Of a stretch of 64,000 bases of DNA, positions 47,042 to 57,782 are shown piece after piece. Source of the stretch: Copromyces sp. CBS 386.78. Lineage: Eukaryota; Ascomycota; Sordariomycetes; Sordariales; Sordariaceae. Made by a program: the position numbers and the translations under genes. The stretch covers positions 1 to 64,000 of the forward strand of contig MU839214.1 of NCBI GenBank assembly GCA_030685235.1, in the 5' to 3' direction. The stretch's first letter is position 1. Each line of letters begins with the position of its first letter. The notes beneath the pieces are model-generated. The model worked only from the letters and a program-made list of their open reading frames with translations. It searched no databases and was not told the origin of the DNA.

Positions 47042-48073
47042 GAAAGGGTCGGACCGGACTGTGAATTGTCTCAGCCTGGGAGGCTCTTGATGATCTTGAC
47101 CACGGCATAGATCAGCTCATTAATCAACCTGACTGAAGCTAGGACAAAGGGATTTTGGACTTGGGAGGGTTTCGAGCTCGGAAGATGTGGTCGAACTGCC
47201 GATGTCTGATAGCTCGATGCCCAACGATGGAGGCATGTTCGACAGTCACAGGCGTGAGCGAGATAGCTCACATACCAGGTAGTCGCCCGTAGTGAAACTC
47301 TTGATTTTCCTCCAAGATGTCAGTGGAGGGATGAACCTCTTTGTCTGAGTGCTGACGTGTTCTAACACTGAATCAACCCATTAGAGCTGATGGTGAATAC
47401 CTCTACCAGGGGACTTGTGAGCGCTTGAGCTCTGGTTTCCACGTATGATGTGATTCAGATGTGCCCGGGGCGGCGCTCGTGGATGGTTCATTCTATATCG
47501 AGATATAGAGTTGTGAAAGCGAGAATTGCCATGTCATTGCTGAAATCGAAACGCTGGCCGCGATGCATCTCGGCGACTTGACCGTGGTTGGGGGATATCG
47601 TGTGTCTGCAATCCGCGACGAAGTATAACCTGCCAGTCAATCGCGGGAGCCGGCGCCAAACAGCGGCATGGTTCTCTCACTCCGTCCTCAGGTTCGTTCA
47701 TTGTTCGACTGCAAACCAAAACGGAAGGCACGTGTGAATGGACTTCTTCCATCTGAACTGAACCTTTCTGCCCGGCGCCAGTGAAGGCAAGTTCCAAGCG
47801 GTGATGAGCAGGAAAAGCAACAAACTTCCCCCGTTCCTCATCTCCTCGAATTCTCCTGAACATCAACATTTATCACCAACCACGATTTTGGTATTTTGGT
47901 TTTCGCACCTCTCTGGCGCATCACTTACACAGCAACGCTAACGAAGTACTGTACCTCCAGGTACCTTGGACCTACCACAAACCAGCCACACACCCTTATC
48001 GCCCGCCCAGCCACGATAAGCCCTGCAGCAGCACCCACACCCGCAGCGTCACCACCGCGCCCGAATCGCAAGG
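47042..48073. other. Intergenic region, 1 kb
   Basis: No supported frame. The final 150 bases, rich in CCA and CAG, are probably leader of the next gene. Nothing else seen. Confidence 0.55.
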
Positions 48074-48848
48074 ATGTCTCACCAACCCTCAGCCTGGACC
48101 GCGAACCGGTACGGATCTCGGCCAGGCCAAGCTACCAGTCCGCAGCGCCATCACTGGAACGCCATCCAAGATTCTCTTCACCCTACCTACCCGCGTCCTC
48201 GTCCTAATATCCAGCTTGATCATCACGACGATATCTTGCCGGCGCCAAGGCTGAAGGATAACGTTGACATCTTTTTTGGACCGGTTGGTGAGGGTGGTTT
48301 AAGTATGGTATGTTCTGTCTTTTCTCCCTCCCTCACACCTGCGTGCCCTTTCCGTCACCCACTATCGCTCCCTTTTTCGGTTTTGTTCTTGTTTTGTTTC
48401 CTCTAGACAGTCACCAACTAAATCCCCCCGTGCATAGAACAAAGACGCCCACTTCACCCCCCTCCACCTACACGCCTCCCACCACGCCGATCTCTTCGAC
48501 GACTTCACGCGCGACCGCCTCCCTTCCTCAGAGGACATCTACGTGCCACCCCATTTACAACCCTTGAACCCTGAAGACGAAGATGACGTAGTCCCCGATC
48601 AACACGCTGCTTTCGGCATCCAAAAGGCTACGCAAAAGACGCGCGAGCCGGCGTGGAGGGATTTAGGACTTGATGAGCTGATGCAGCAAGGGCCCGGGGC
48701 GCCGGGGGCGGGATTGGGATTGGGAAATGGAGGGGTGGGTGGTGGCAGCACGGCTGGTGTTGCAGGCGGTGGAACGACCGGGAATGGAGCGAGGAGGCTT
48801 GCGAGGAAGAAGATAAGGGCTGGCGGGTACGGGGGGTTGCCGAGGTGA
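48074..48848 (+). CDS. Protein of unknown function (214 aa)
   Basis: Two exons, 48,074-48,307 and 48,438-48,848, are joined across a 130-bp GT-AG intron (GTATGT, branch CCAACTAA, acceptor GCATAG). Residues 1-78 (MSHQPSAWTANRYGSRPGQA...) are polar and end in KDNVDIFFGPVGEGGLSM. The second exon begins NKDAHFTPLHLHASHHADLFDDF and continues DIYVPPHLQPLNPEDEDD, an acidic stretch, a short Trp-containing helix, then a Gly-rich linker and a basic tail (RRLARKKIRAGG). The pattern of short conserved-looking peptides in disordered sequence suggests a protein-interaction factor. No domain recognised and no membrane segment. Confidence 0.68.
48308..48437 (+). other. Intron of the 48,074 gene
   Basis: It is 130 bp, GTATGT donor, ACCAACTAAA branch site 26 bases upstream of the GCATAG acceptor. 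Splicing keeps the frame. Confidence 0.78.
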
Positions 48849-49554
48849 ATGGGCGCTCCAAGAAAGGGGGGGGATATGGTGATGATGCCATATGAACTTT
48901 GTCGGGACACAGCTGCTGGAGAAGCATCATCGTCGTTTGCACAGGAGAATCAGACAACAGGAGACGGGGAAGGATGAATAACGACGGCAGCGCTGAGCTA
49001 CGCGACATAGCCCTGACGGTGGCGAACGTTGCGGTTATAGCATGGGCAGGAGTATGGGTTTCTCTATTACGACTTTGCGACAGAGCGTACGCACGGAGTT
49101 GGGAGGTTAACGATTATCTACATGGCTTAACTTCAAGGCTTGGGTTGCAGCACAAACGGGCAGCGGCTGCAACATCCTGAAGGCATGTTTAGAGAGGAGT
49201 ATGGTAGCATAGCTAGGACGGCGCAAGATTGCTTATTAAAGATATCCCAAGGGCTTTGGCGTTAAGAGTAGTGTACTCGAAGCAGAATCGATATTTCCTG
49301 CCAAGTGTCTGCCATCTCCTCAACCCATGATAGATAACCATGCTGCTCCCTCGAGCAATGTGCCTCTCTTATTAAATGGTCTTCTCTGAACCTGTGACAA
49401 TACCACAAACAATGCCATCATAACCGCTTAAACGCCATGCTAAATGCCCAATTCCAAATCCCAAAAACCCCCAAGCAAAACACACCTCCCTTCAGCACTG
49501 CTCCCCTTTCTTTTATCCGCTCACATGCCGCTTTTCCACTTGATCTCCGCCTTA
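48849..49554. other. Convergent intergenic region with a possible small ORF
   Basis: A 68-codon plus-strand frame from ATG at 48,974 to 49,180 encodes one hydrophobic segment (LTVANVAVIAWAGVWVSLL) followed by a basic tail. It could be a small membrane protein or chance sequence in the 3' untranslated region of the upstream gene. I do not call it. Nothing else is seen. Confidence 0.3.
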
Positions 49555-50364
49555 TCAGCTCTTATTCCCAATCAACGCCTCCCGTTCCAACACCTCGGGC
49601 TGAAACTTGACCAGGAAAACCGTCCGTCCAGGCCACATCTCCCCATCCGCCGCTCCCGCTCCCGTCCCCGTCCCTCCTCCACTCCCATTATTCGCACCAG
49701 CCGTATCCCCAACCGTATGCGCCGTCACCCTCGCGGGAAACCCGGCCCCATCACATACCCCCTCTATGATCCCCGCCGCAAACGCCGCGCAGTTCAACTG
49801 GCTCATCTCCTTGGGCACGCTGATATACGCGTTCACCAGTGGTTCGTTGTCGATGATCATGAACTCGTCGGGGGTATCGGGGTTGGATGATTTCTCGAGC
49901 CGGTCGGCTTGTCGCCCGAAGAGGTGCGTCCAGATGTTGATCTTGATGAAGTGCAGGAGGGCGATGATGTTCAGTGGACGGAGCTGCGTGCGCGGGGGTT
50001 CGCGGAAGAGGAGGAGGTCGAGGAGTTTGAGGCCTATAGGGTGGCCTTGGAGGTTGAGTCTGTGCAGCAGCAAGGGGGGGTCTTAGGGTTAGCGGGGTCG
50101 CGTCGCAGACAGCTAGCTAGCTAGAGGGTCAAGGAAGACATACCGTTTCTCCAACTCCTGAATCCCCGTAACCCTCCTCTGCGCATACGACACCATCTCG
50201 GCAAACAGATACGCAAAAGCCGCCTTGCTGAGCTCTGCCGTCTTGGTTCGGTTGAGCGGCCGGTGATAAATCGTCTTGCCATTCGACGGGTATCGGAGCC
50301 CCGAATCCCCTGCGCGCGCCCCGTGGCTGCCGTTGCCTCCGGAGGCTGGTAGGTGGTTGGACAT
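49555..50364 (-). CDS. trs31: TRAPP complex subunit TRS31 (TRAPPC5 family, 241 aa)
   Basis: Two exons, 50,364-50,144 and 50,059-49,555, are joined across an 84-bp GT-AG intron (GTATGT...CTGCACAG). After a Gly/Ser-rich lead of about 30 residues, the Bet3-like fold of TRS31 is clear: ELSKAAFAYLFAEMVSYAQ, QELEKRL, GHPIGLKLLDLLLFRE, FIKINIWTHLFGRQADRLEK, EFMIIDNEPLVNAYISVPKE, LNCAAFAAGIIEGVCDGAGF and FLVKFQPEVLERE. These are the TRAPPC5 signature blocks in order. TRS31 is a core subunit of the TRAPP complexes that activate the Rab Ypt1 in ER-Golgi traffic. A Gly/Ala-rich insert of about 20 residues before the last strand is absent from short homologues and is typical of fungal loops. Confidence 0.93.
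50060..50143 (-). other. Intron of the TRS31 gene
   Basis: It is 84 bp on the minus strand, GTATGT donor, CGCTAACCC branch site, TGCACAG acceptor, with an AGCTAGCTAGCT palindromic repeat inside. Confidence 0.88.
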
Positions 50365-51101
50365 GGCTGTCGTGGTGCTCGTGAGTCGTCAAGGACGTGG
50401 GCTTATGTAGCGGGCGGTAAGACGGTAGCTATGTGCGCGCCGGTTGTTGTATGGTGTATGGCGTCGACGACGCTAAGTTGTGTCGTGACCAGCTTGTATA
50501 CAGCTATGCTTGGTGGGATGGCGGCGGGTTGGATTGGGTTGGAGTCGTGGGACACGAACGGCCGCAAGTTGACGGGGACACGGGAGCTAGGCCGCGATTG
50601 ATTGTGGCTTGACGGGTAGGTGGGTCCGGTGAACAGCAGGTACCTGGAAGTACCGGGACTGCTTGCATGCGCCTGCATAACGAGATCCCCCCTTTTCACA
50701 CAATTTCTTGAAGCCCTCCAAGATGGCCGACAAAATCATGAGCGTGTACAAAAAGTAGGTATCATATGTATTGTATTTTGTTTTCCCGTCGCTAGAAACT
50801 CAAAAACTTCTTCTATCGTGATGGAATAAGACTATTGGCACTTCCAACTACTACACCCCGTTTCTCTCCTTAATCGCTCTTCCACGGCCCAAATATGATG
50901 CCTCCAGTCTCTCCCTGTCTACCTCCATCACAACGCCCTAACCCTCCTTCCAATATCATTCACCACATCCTTAATGGGAGGCCGCATCAGTTTCACCAAC
51001 ATCACTAATTTCCTTCGGCGATCCATCTCATCCTCACTGTCCCTTTCCCTGGTTCTTTTCTGCCCACCCATAGATAATATACTGTCATCCGGCCGGGCAT
51101 C
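50365..51101. other. Intergenic region
   Basis: It lies between TRS31 (upstream side) and the 3' end of CAND1. No supported frame or repeat. Confidence 0.6.
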
Positions 51102-54100
51102 CTAAATCAGGCCGGCACCCTTACTCTCCTCCTCCCTGAGGGACTGAAGGTCTCCCTTAAAGTCCTTCGATACCCACTCCCAATAGCTATGCCAGACCTG
51201 GTTGGTTCCTGCCACCGCAGCCGAGCCCCCGGGAGCTGCCGCTCCGACCGCGCCGCCCGTGCTAAGGAAAGCCTTGAGTTTCTCCCCGAGCAGAAGAGTG
51301 ACCCGAAGAGCTGCACGGTTAGCCTCGGCTAGCTTCTCGAGCTCCTGCTTCACCGCTGTGTCCTTCAGCTTGGTCGACAGCGTCTTACGCAAGGCCTCTG
51401 CGATGGAGTCGAGGCGGCGAATTGTCTCCTCGGGGGCGATATAAGCGAGTTTGGATACCATGAGGTTGCAAAGAGCTTTGATATCGTTGTCATCCGACAG
51501 GCCGGCCACAATGCGGTCGTAAAGATCGATAATGCTGATGCGAGAAAACGCGGTCTCCATAAGAGCGTAGAGGGTTTCGTATGCAGCCTATGAATGTTAG
51601 CCTCGGGTAACCTTGTGCACAAGAATGGCGTACTCACCTTGCGAAGTTCCAAACCATCATCAATGATATGCTTGAACGGACCCATTTGCACCTCCCTGAT
51701 GAGCTCTGGCTTGATCACCGTCTCCCTCATGACATAAGGCATCAACTTATTGAGATGGCCAAGGATGATGTCCGCCTTGTTGTGCGCCGCAGAGTTGAGG
51801 GTCGACATGGCATGACGGCGGTTCTCCATCTCGGGATCTTCCAGCATCGTCTTGAGCATGTCAACCAGGTGGCTTTTGAGCATGGTGTCAAAGACTTCGT
51901 TCTCATCGGGGAGAGTGTAGCGAAGGGCCTGAATGGCGATGGCCCTCAACAAGGGCGACTGGTCGTTGAGCAGGGACTATTAATGTTAGCGCCAGAAACC
52001 TTGAAGGACGGACGAGGTCTCAACTTACCACAAGCTTCAACATGTACGTCTTGGAATCAATGATGACCAACCGACCAATACACTCAGCACAAACCGCCTT
52101 GTTATCCTCCGATCCCGACGCAGCAAGGATCTGGTTCCAGATTGGCGTCGACAACTGGCCAAGATCGGTCGAAGAGATAGCAACCTGCTGGAGAACCTCC
52201 TTGATAGACTGAAGGAGCAGGTACTGCGTATTACCCCCCTGATGCATCGACTGAAGGATGACGGGGACATAAGCCGTTACGTTACCCGCTCCAGCACGAC
52301 CCAAAGCAACGGCAGCAGAAAGCGCCGTCTTGTCGTACTCGCTATGGAACTGCTCAAGGAAGAGGCTGGGAGAGTACGGGAACTTGTCGCCAAGACGAAG
52401 TCCAGCCTCACCCAGAATGGTAAGCGCAAGGCTGGCCCTTTCACCCTTCTGCTTCTGGATCTCCTGGACGAAAAGCTCGGCCGTGTAGGTGCCCTTGTTA
52501 CCACTCGCCACAAGGAGGGTACCGATAACTTTACCGACCACCGCGGGGTCACCGTTCAGGGCAACCTCGTTGAGCAGGCGCTGCATCAGAATCTCTCCCT
52601 TCCCAGTCTGGCCGATGCTATGGACAAGCACCAGAAGAGAGTCAAGGACCGTGCCTGTAACTGTCGAATCCATAAGTAGTTTACAGAGCGCGGTCATGAG
52701 CTCCTCAGTGATGACGATTTGCGGCTTCTCCTGGGCCAGGCGTGCAAGCACGAGAAGACCGGGGCCAAGAAGCTGGGCATCATAGTGTGTGATGACTGTA
52801 ACCAGCGCGGTCACCACCTTCTGGACAGTCGCATCATCCAGAGTGTTCTTGGTAGCCGGCGAGAGGACCAAGTGCTTGAGAGCCATGACGCTGGAGCCTC
52901 TCAAAGAACGGTTGGCCTTGCGCAACTGGGCGGCAAGTTCACCAACAACTTCTTGAGTCCACGGCGCGTCGAAAGAGACTCCAGACGACGAGAGAGCGGC
53001 AACAGTGTCAATTGCCCGGACGGCCGCGAGACGCGTGGTTTCGTTGAAGAGCCTGTCCTTGAGGTGACCGAGAGCAGTCTTCCGGTCCTTGTCCGAGAGC
53101 AAGGCAGCGCCCTCGGTATCTGATGTTCGAGAGAGGAGGATCCCCAGGGCATGGATGGCCTTCTGGCGAACTTCAGCGTCAGCGTCGTTGTCCGTGGTGC
53201 GGTCAACCATAACACTGTAAAGCTTCTGCAGCTCTCCCTTATACTTTTGCGCGGTCAAACGAGCACGCGGAGGGGTGATGGCCTTCGAGACTTCCTCGGC
53301 GGTTTGGACAGCCTCAGCGGCGATCTTGTAGACACGGTCATGAACAACTGAAACGACGCCGTCAACAATCTTTGGCAGGTAAGGCTGCAGGTCATTTGAC
53401 GAGTGGTTCCTGGCGAAACTGCTAATCAGGCGAAGCGCCGCAATGCGAAGAGTGTTAGTCGTAGCAGAGGCGCTGCCACCAGCAAATGAGATCTGCGCTG
53501 ATGAAGTGCTTAAACCGGTCAGTTTGATGGCATCCAGGATAAGATCCGTGAGTTGGTCCAGATACGGTGCAAGGCCACCCTTTTGAACAGAAATCAGATC
53601 ATCGAGAATGTTGATTGTGGCCTGCTTGGTGGGAATGAGCTTGCCCTTGAGCAACTTGGTAGCCGACTTGACGATAGCAGGGGTGAGGGCGGCCAGATCG
53701 GCACGGGGTCCCGTTGCTGGGATCTTTTCGGCCTTTGGCGACGTGAGTCCGGTGCCGGAGAGATTGACCGGCAGACCAGCTTGACCAGCTGCGCTACTCT
53801 GGCGTCTGCGCTTCCGGCTTTGAGGAGCTTGGCCAAAGCTATCGCCTGTGGCGCTGTCGATGGTAAAGTCAGGAATGACACCCTCTCCCGTCTTGCGAAT
53901 CAGCAGGGAGACGGCAGAGAGAACCTCCAGACGAACATTCTCCTCGCGCTCGTCGAACCTCTTGATCAATGCCGGAGCAACATTTTGGTAGAGAACACCG
54001 CTCTCCAGGAGGTCGCCGCTGCTTCTTGTGGAGATGATGGTGTGAAGAGCCTTGGCGGCACATCGCCTGACCTTCCAGCTAGCATCGTCGTCGTCGTCGA

Positions 54101-55250
54101 AGTTGCCGTCAGCCTCAAACTCGTCATCCTCGTCGAAATCGTCCTCCTCTTCTTCCTCCTCTTCCATATCCTCGTCCTCGTCGGCGGCGTAGTTGGGGTC
54201 GAACTTGAGGTATCGCAGACACGCCTCGATGGCATCATCCGTGTACGGACGCATCTGGTTGGGGCAAGAGGAGAGAAATGCGTCCAGCGCAACAAGAGCG
54301 GCTTCTCGAACATCGCCCCATTCCGAAGTAGTCTCGCTGCCTTCTTGGATCGCTTCGAGTTGTGCCTGCAACTCCTCCTCGTTAAGGGCATCGAGAACGA
54401 AACTGACCACCTCTGGCAGATAACGGCCAAACCGGTGGGGAATGGAACGGGCCATGGAACCCAGGATTGTAATGTAGAGACGGCGGGTGGCGGGTGGCAT
54501 GCTAGACTTGCGCAACAGAGTGACAGTGCGCTTAACGAAGGTAGCCAAAAGATCGTCCGACAAATAGTGAGCCAGCATAGACACGGCGGCAACGGCCCTC
54601 TTCTTGACGACCGAGGTGGACTTCTCCTGGGCCAAAAGGGCAACAACGGCATCGTGGAGAGCCTCGATCTCAACAAGGCTAAGCACTGGACCGAAGCATC
54701 TGACGACTTCTATGAGAACGTCGACAGAGTCCGGTGTGACTTGACCTCCCAGAAGCAGACCGGGTACCTGCTTGCCGGTAGTCTGACCCAAGAAGCGAGG
54801 GATAAGCAACTTGCTGATGGTTTCGTAAGCCTCTTGCGCGTCCTTACTCGTCGCAACACCAGGCACAGGACGCGGGAAGGCTTCGACGGCAGCTTTGAGA
54901 GCCATGGCAGGAACCGAGTTGACATCTGAGTTTTGGCTTTGCAACTCGATAAGCTTCTGCATGGCGGTGCCGTAGGTGGGAAATGGGAGCTTCTTGACTA
55001 GGGGACCCAGCACCTTGATGGCCTGGTTCTGGACCTCGCCATTCTGATCACTCAAAGCCTTGATGACCTCGTCGAGAGTGCGATTTGATGTGTTGAAGTC
55101 GTGTTGGAGGAGGTCTGGCTTGGCAATGTTGAGGGTGGCCAACAGATCATTGAGGGCCATGTAACGGAAATCGGGGTCGGCATCGTTGATCTTGGAGAGG
55201 AGGAGGCCGACCGTGTGGGAGGTCGGGTTGGTCGGGACGGGCGTCGCCAT
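51102..55250 (-). CDS. CAND1/TIP120, cullin-associated NEDD8-dissociated protein (1348 aa)
   Basis: Three exons: 55,250-52,029, 51,976-51,638, 51,587-51,102. The protein is an all-helical HEAT-repeat chain from LLLSKINDADPDFRYMALNDLL to the C-terminal TIP120 region (MVSKLAYIAPEETIRRLDSI). Early signature blocks include QNQAIKVLGPLVKKL and AHYLSDDL. An acidic loop (about residues 340-385, nearly all Glu/Asp) precedes DDDASWKVRRCAAKAL, exactly as in CAND1 of other eukaryotes. Length exceeds the roughly 1,230 residues of animal CAND1 through linkers near residue 470 and in the C-terminus. CAND1 binds un-neddylated cullin-RBX1 and exchanges substrate receptors of SCF-type ubiquitin ligases. Introns are GTAAGT...TAATAG and GTGAGT...TCATAG. 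Confidence 0.94.
51588..51637 (-). other. Intron 2 of the CAND1 gene
   Basis: It is 50 bp on the minus strand, GTGAGT donor, GGCTAACA branch site, TTCATAG acceptor. Splicing joins GLELRK to AAYETLYAL in frame. Confidence 0.9.
51977..52028 (-). other. Intron 1 of the CAND1 gene
   Basis: It is 52 bp on the minus strand, GTAAGT donor, GCTAACAT branch site, TAATAG acceptor. Splicing joins MLKLV to SLLNDQSP. Confidence 0.9.
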
Positions 55251-56337
55251 GATGTATGTATGTATTATTGTGGGATCAACCGCACATTCGATAATGGCAG
55301 AGACTGGTATTTCGATGATGACGTTAGCTTAAGCCCGCGTGTAGAATGTTGCGCCGTGTTGTGTGGTGCTAGCAGTAAACAGTTTGTTGATGTTGATGTC
55401 GCGATGTCAAGTGGAGATGGGCCAGCAAGGTGACGGAAGGGCCATACATGTAAACAGACCAGTACAATCGCCGCTTCTTTCTTCCAGGTACTGGTGCGAT
55501 CCAAGAGTCGTCGTTGCTTCGTTCGTCGGAGAGCTGAATGGAAATGCGCAGGAACCTGGAAAGGAAGGAAGCTGTGGTTTTGGACGAAAAAGTCGAATGT
55601 CTCTTCTTGCCTCTTTCCAATGTCAGGTCAACAACAACGCAGGCACCAGGCATGAACCGACAAGGTGCCATCTGCAAGTGGGAGCTCCTGCCCGCCGCTG
55701 CTGTCAAATGGTGGGGTAATGACAAGGTCTGCCAGGCTCCAGGCAGGCGCAGGCTCGCGGTAGGCAAGTGGGGTCACCTCTTATGGCAAGCATCTGCTGC
55801 AAGCTCGGACCACCTGGTGCAGTTGGGAAGGAGGACATTTAACACTGCACCACGAATGCAAATCCTCACGGTTTCTCAAATGGTCGAACGGAGATGCCCG
55901 GAGGATTGGTTTTGACAGAAAGAAGTTAAAAACATCCCAAACAGTACATCTAACGACGACCGACAGAACACCTCATGAATGGGTTTATCCGTACCATTGC
56001 TGGCGCCAAGACTCCCGTGTAAGTCGACGACATCACTGCTGATGGCATCGTCCAATGGCAACAAAGTCTGGAGGGGGAAAAGAGCTGGAAAAGATCTGGA
56101 GGGGGGGAGACACTTAGCATCCCGTTCGGTAGAGGCCATCAGGTACATTATCCCGTGTGTGACATAATGGTTTTGAAAGGACGTTTGGTAGTACAAGACC
56201 CTATTTATGATGGAGTGATACCCTTAACAACAACATCTCTCGATTTGCCTCTACTCTCAAAGAGCAAGATACTTTGAACACACAAACATCGTTACCTGTA
56301 CTGAAACACTGAAACCCATACCATACCAATCCTCACA
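55251..56337. other. Divergent promoter region between CAND1 and the mitochondrial protein gene
   Basis: The 1.1-kb sequence is shared upstream DNA for two divergent genes. Frames in it are short and unsupported. A leader rich in ACACAAACA precedes the start at 56,338. Confidence 0.55.
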
Positions 56338-57062
56338 ATGCTAGCCTCAAGAACCGGAGCTTCCATTCTGCGATCAGCAGTCCGCCAACCCATCCGCAAC
56401 CCCTTGGCTTCGACACGCTCCGTTGGCCAAAGAGGATACGCAAGTCTCGGCAATGTTCAAAAGGCAAGCGACCGGGCATGGTATGCTTATCTTCCCGTCT
56501 GTTGATATCAAGAGGAGTAGTCCGAACCCAGCTAACAGCTCCCTAGGCTGCTCACCTCCCTCGGAATCTCCCTCCCAATCGGCTTTTACCTAGTGACAAA
56601 CGGATCAGCAAAGAAGAAACCCATCGGTCACGGAAAGGAACACGAAGGCTACAAGAGCCACGACGAGCACAAAGAGGAAGAGGCCAGCGGGAAGGAGACA
56701 GACGACAAGGAGATGCTGAAAGAGACCAGTTCCGACAACAAGAACAAGGATTTCAAGACGCCTGATGAAAGCAATTCCAAGCAGTCGAACCAAAGGGACA
56801 GTTTGAAGGATGACAAAGTGAGTGAACCCAAAGGCAATCGCTCGTACTTGATGAGAACTCATGCTGACTTCTATGGCCCATTTTGCAGTCGGCCGGGGAA
56901 TTGGGAACCGTCTCGGAAGCTTCATCTGACGCAGGACCCAAGCCCGCTGCACCCTCGGCAGAGTCGGAGTCGGAGCCAAAGGATTCTACAAGAAGCAAGT
57001 CCGGCCTGCCCGACTCACTACCCGGTGCCAGCTCGACCGAAAAGGCCATCGGCAGGGAATGA
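56338..57062 (+). CDS. Small mitochondrial membrane protein, unknown function (195 aa)
   Basis: Three exons: 56,338-56,480, 56,547-56,817, 56,889-57,062. Introns are GTATGC...CCCTAG and GTGAGT...TTTGCAG. The N-terminus MLASRTGASILRSAVRQPIR, with many Arg and Ser and no acidic residue in the first 40, is a strong mitochondrial presequence, probably cleaved after RGYAS. Residues about 49-67 (LLTSLGISLPIGFYLVTNG) form one membrane segment. The remainder is a hydrophilic Lys/Glu/Ser tail likely exposed in the intermembrane space or matrix. Similar architecture occurs in several small fungal inner-membrane proteins, but I cannot name the family. Reading through intron 2 gives a longer frame; splicing better preserves the Ser/Glu-rich composition. 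Confidence 0.72.
56481..56546 (+). other. Intron 1 of the mitochondrial protein gene
   Basis: It is 66 bp, GTATGC donor, AGCTAACAG branch site, CCCTAG acceptor. It restores a Trp codon across the junction. Confidence 0.8.
56818..56888 (+). other. Intron 2 of the mitochondrial protein gene
   Basis: It is 71 bp, GTGAGT donor, ATGCTGACTT branch site, TTTTGCAG acceptor. Confidence 0.7.
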
Positions 57063-57782
57063 GGCGGAGCGTGTTCATCTGGGCATGGACGAGGGATGCG
57101 AGAACGGTTGAGTGAGTGTACAGTCCAATACTGGTCTGTTGGTTGGCTCGAGACCTCTGGTCCTAGGCGTCTACATATCTATTTAATCCCTTTCGTTCCA
57201 TTAATTAGCACATACCACTTGGATTTCGTTAATACCTTTTTGTCTCCTACTTGGCCGTTACGTTTTGTCTCTGTGGGGTTTGAGATGGCTTGGGATAGAT
57301 CTTGTATAACAAATAAACCAACAGTAAATTGTATATATTATGTCTGTCAGTTCGACTGTGTTAACCAAGCGAGCGCGATGAACTTATGAAAAACACATGA
57401 CGGTTGTTCCTACTGAGCATAGCCCGGATTGGATAAGCTTCGATGGTGCAATAGCATTCGAACTTGAATGGTTGAGGGTTCGACGCCAAGCGCAACTTGA
57501 TGTCGACGACACCTTCTCACGAACCAAAACACCACATATGAGGAAAGACCACATGACAAACCAAACAAAGCATGCGCGCTTGAAATAGCAACCTCAACTT
57601 ACCAGACTTTTCACCTCGCCCGGTCAGTCAGCCATCTTTTTTTTCGCGGAACACTTCTCCAGTTCATCCCAGCCACACTCATTTGCCTCGGCCATCATTC
57701 AAGCATAATCCCTTCCGCAAAACCAGCATCATTATTTTCCGCACATCCAGTCGTTTCCCCCCATCTGTCCTTCACACCCACA
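57063..57782. other. Intergenic region
   Basis: It holds the 3' region of the mitochondrial gene and the pyrimidine-rich promoter/leader of the PLAC8 gene. No supported frame. Confidence 0.6.

Noticed and set aside
53553..54929. 458-codon plus-strand frame opposite CAND1
   Set aside because: Despite its length it is antisense to conserved HEAT-repeat coding sequence, with no domain, and is explained by codon bias in the true gene.
57397..57500. Possible tRNA, because of a GGTTCGA stretch
   Set aside because: No matching A-box, acceptor stem or anticodon arm could be folded around it.
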